A stretch of 5,501 nt of DNA. Source: Oscillospiraceae bacterium. Its GTDB lineage: Bacteria > Bacillota > Clostridia > Christensenellales > Aristaeellaceae. The DNA lies in contig JAISBH010000182.1 in NCBI GenBank assembly GCA_031266295.1, forward strand, positions 1-5,501. The letters are read 5' to 3'. Below are positions 5,315-5,501 of the stretch, piece by piece (position 1 is the first letter of the stretch; every line of letters starts with the position of its first letter). Below the pieces are notes generated by a model. That model saw only the letters and a list, made by a program, of their open reading frames with translations. It was not told the origin of the DNA and searched no databases. The position numbers and the translations under genes are program-made.

Positions 5315-5340
5315 TCGGGTTTGGAACGAAGAACCACGAA

Positions 5341-5401
5341 GCGCCCCGCCAGCGAAGATGCTATAGGGAAGTTGTCAACTTGCATCATAGTGGCGGGGCG
5401 C
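5341..5401. repeat. 61-base long inverted repeat with 11-base perfect arms
   Basis: GCGCCCCGCCA (5341-5351) is the exact reverse complement of TGGCGGGGCGC (5391-5401). Nested inside are GATGC/GCATC (5357-5361 with 5382-5386) and AAGTT-GTC-AACTT (5369-5381), so the whole can fold into one interrupted long hairpin. No T-run follows on either strand. It could be a small non-autonomous mobile element remnant, a processed RNA hairpin or a recombination site; nothing in the sequence decides between these. Confidence 0.75.
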
Positions 5402-5418
5402 CACAAACTTAAAGCGCA

Positions 5419-5436
5419 TTCGGTTCGCAAACCGAA
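5419..5436. other. Perfect 7-base hairpin TTCGGTT/AACCGAA
   Basis: TTCGGTT (5419-5425) and AACCGAA (5430-5436) close a CGCA loop. It sits 18 bases after the long inverted repeat. The GGTTCG string recalls a tRNA T-arm, but the loop is only 4 bases and no tRNA surrounds it. Lacking a T-run, it is not a clear terminator. Confidence 0.6.
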
Positions 5437-5445
5437 CAGCGTCCC

Positions 5446-5465
5446 GCCGCAGCGACTCGTGCGGC
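5446..5465. other. 6-base hairpin GCCGCA/TGCGGC
   Basis: GCCGCA (5446-5451) pairs exactly with TGCGGC (5460-5465) around an 8-base loop. With the preceding hairpin and the long inverted repeat it makes three stem structures in about 125 bases at the right edge of the window. Function unknown. Confidence 0.45.
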
Positions 5466-5501
5466 ATCCCAGGCACATTTGTGGAATTCTAAATTTGGAA
5501 T

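Larger units (their letters stand above)
4811..5501. other. Gene-free, repeat- and hairpin-rich tract
   Basis: No reading frame here resembles a protein: the long open frames cross repeats, are very rich in Arg, Gly and Pro, and read the two copies of the same repeat in different frames. What the tract does hold is listed separately: two tandem composite units (4816 to about 5043 and 5112 to about 5319), C/G-run hairpins, a 61-base long inverted repeat and two small hairpins at the right edge. Several runs of five or six C or G occur between 4970 and 5316. Confidence 0.75.

Noticed and set aside
4843..5412. Long open frame of 189 codons on the plus strand across the repeat tract
   Set aside because: It reads the two copies of block A in different frames, is dominated by Arg, Gly and Pro, starts at GTG without a good ribosome binding site, and crosses hairpins. 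It is an artefact of GC-rich sequence.
5419..5436. tRNA T-arm (GGTTCG string)
   Set aside because: The loop is 4 bases rather than 7, and no acceptor, D or anticodon arms can be placed around it.
5101..5478. 125-codon minus-strand frame over block A copy 2 and the long inverted repeat
   Set aside because: No recognisable domain, and it includes the inverted repeat and C-run hairpins; judged a chance frame.
4811..5501. CRISPR array
   Set aside because: There are only two copies of an 80-base repeat 296 bases apart, with no regular short repeat/spacer pattern and no cas genes.

Overview
The window looks like chromosomal DNA from a GC-rich member of the Bacillota (Clostridia-like, possibly an uncultured gut lineage). 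The evidence is a consensus SigA-type promoter, AGGAGG ribosome binding sites, tightly overlapping genes, two clear ECF-transporter S components with no energising module beside them, and a NusG-domain-II/Gx-transporter pair typical of clostridial genomes. The lineage is an inference from style and gene families; no marker gene is present.

Layout. Positions 1-1627, minus strand, hold part of a carbohydrate ABC importer operon. A secreted family-1 solute-binding protein (365-1627) is read from a near-consensus promoter (1660-1688), and the N-terminus of a MalF/UgpA-type permease follows (253 to beyond base 1). A strong stem-loop with a U-run separates them and probably sets a high binding-protein to permease ratio.

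Positions 1727-4200, minus strand, form a compact four-gene operon: an aldo/keto reductase, a folate-family ECF S component, a small NusG-domain-II protein beginning at a TTG codon, and a Gx-transporter family protein. All three junctions overlap (14, 4 and 4 bases), which implies translational coupling. On the opposite strand, diverging from a 67-base gap, lies queT (4268-4810), the S component for queuosine precursors. The window therefore carries three members of the S-component-like membrane superfamily, suggesting a micronutrient-uptake neighbourhood that relies on an ECF module encoded elsewhere.

Positions 4811-5501 have no convincing gene. They hold two tandem copies of a composite element (blocks A, B and C in the same order; block A is 80 bases with 78 identical), several perfect G/C hairpins, a 61-base long inverted repeat with 11-base perfect arms, and two further hairpins at the right edge. 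This non-coding, structure-rich tract is the least explained part of the window.
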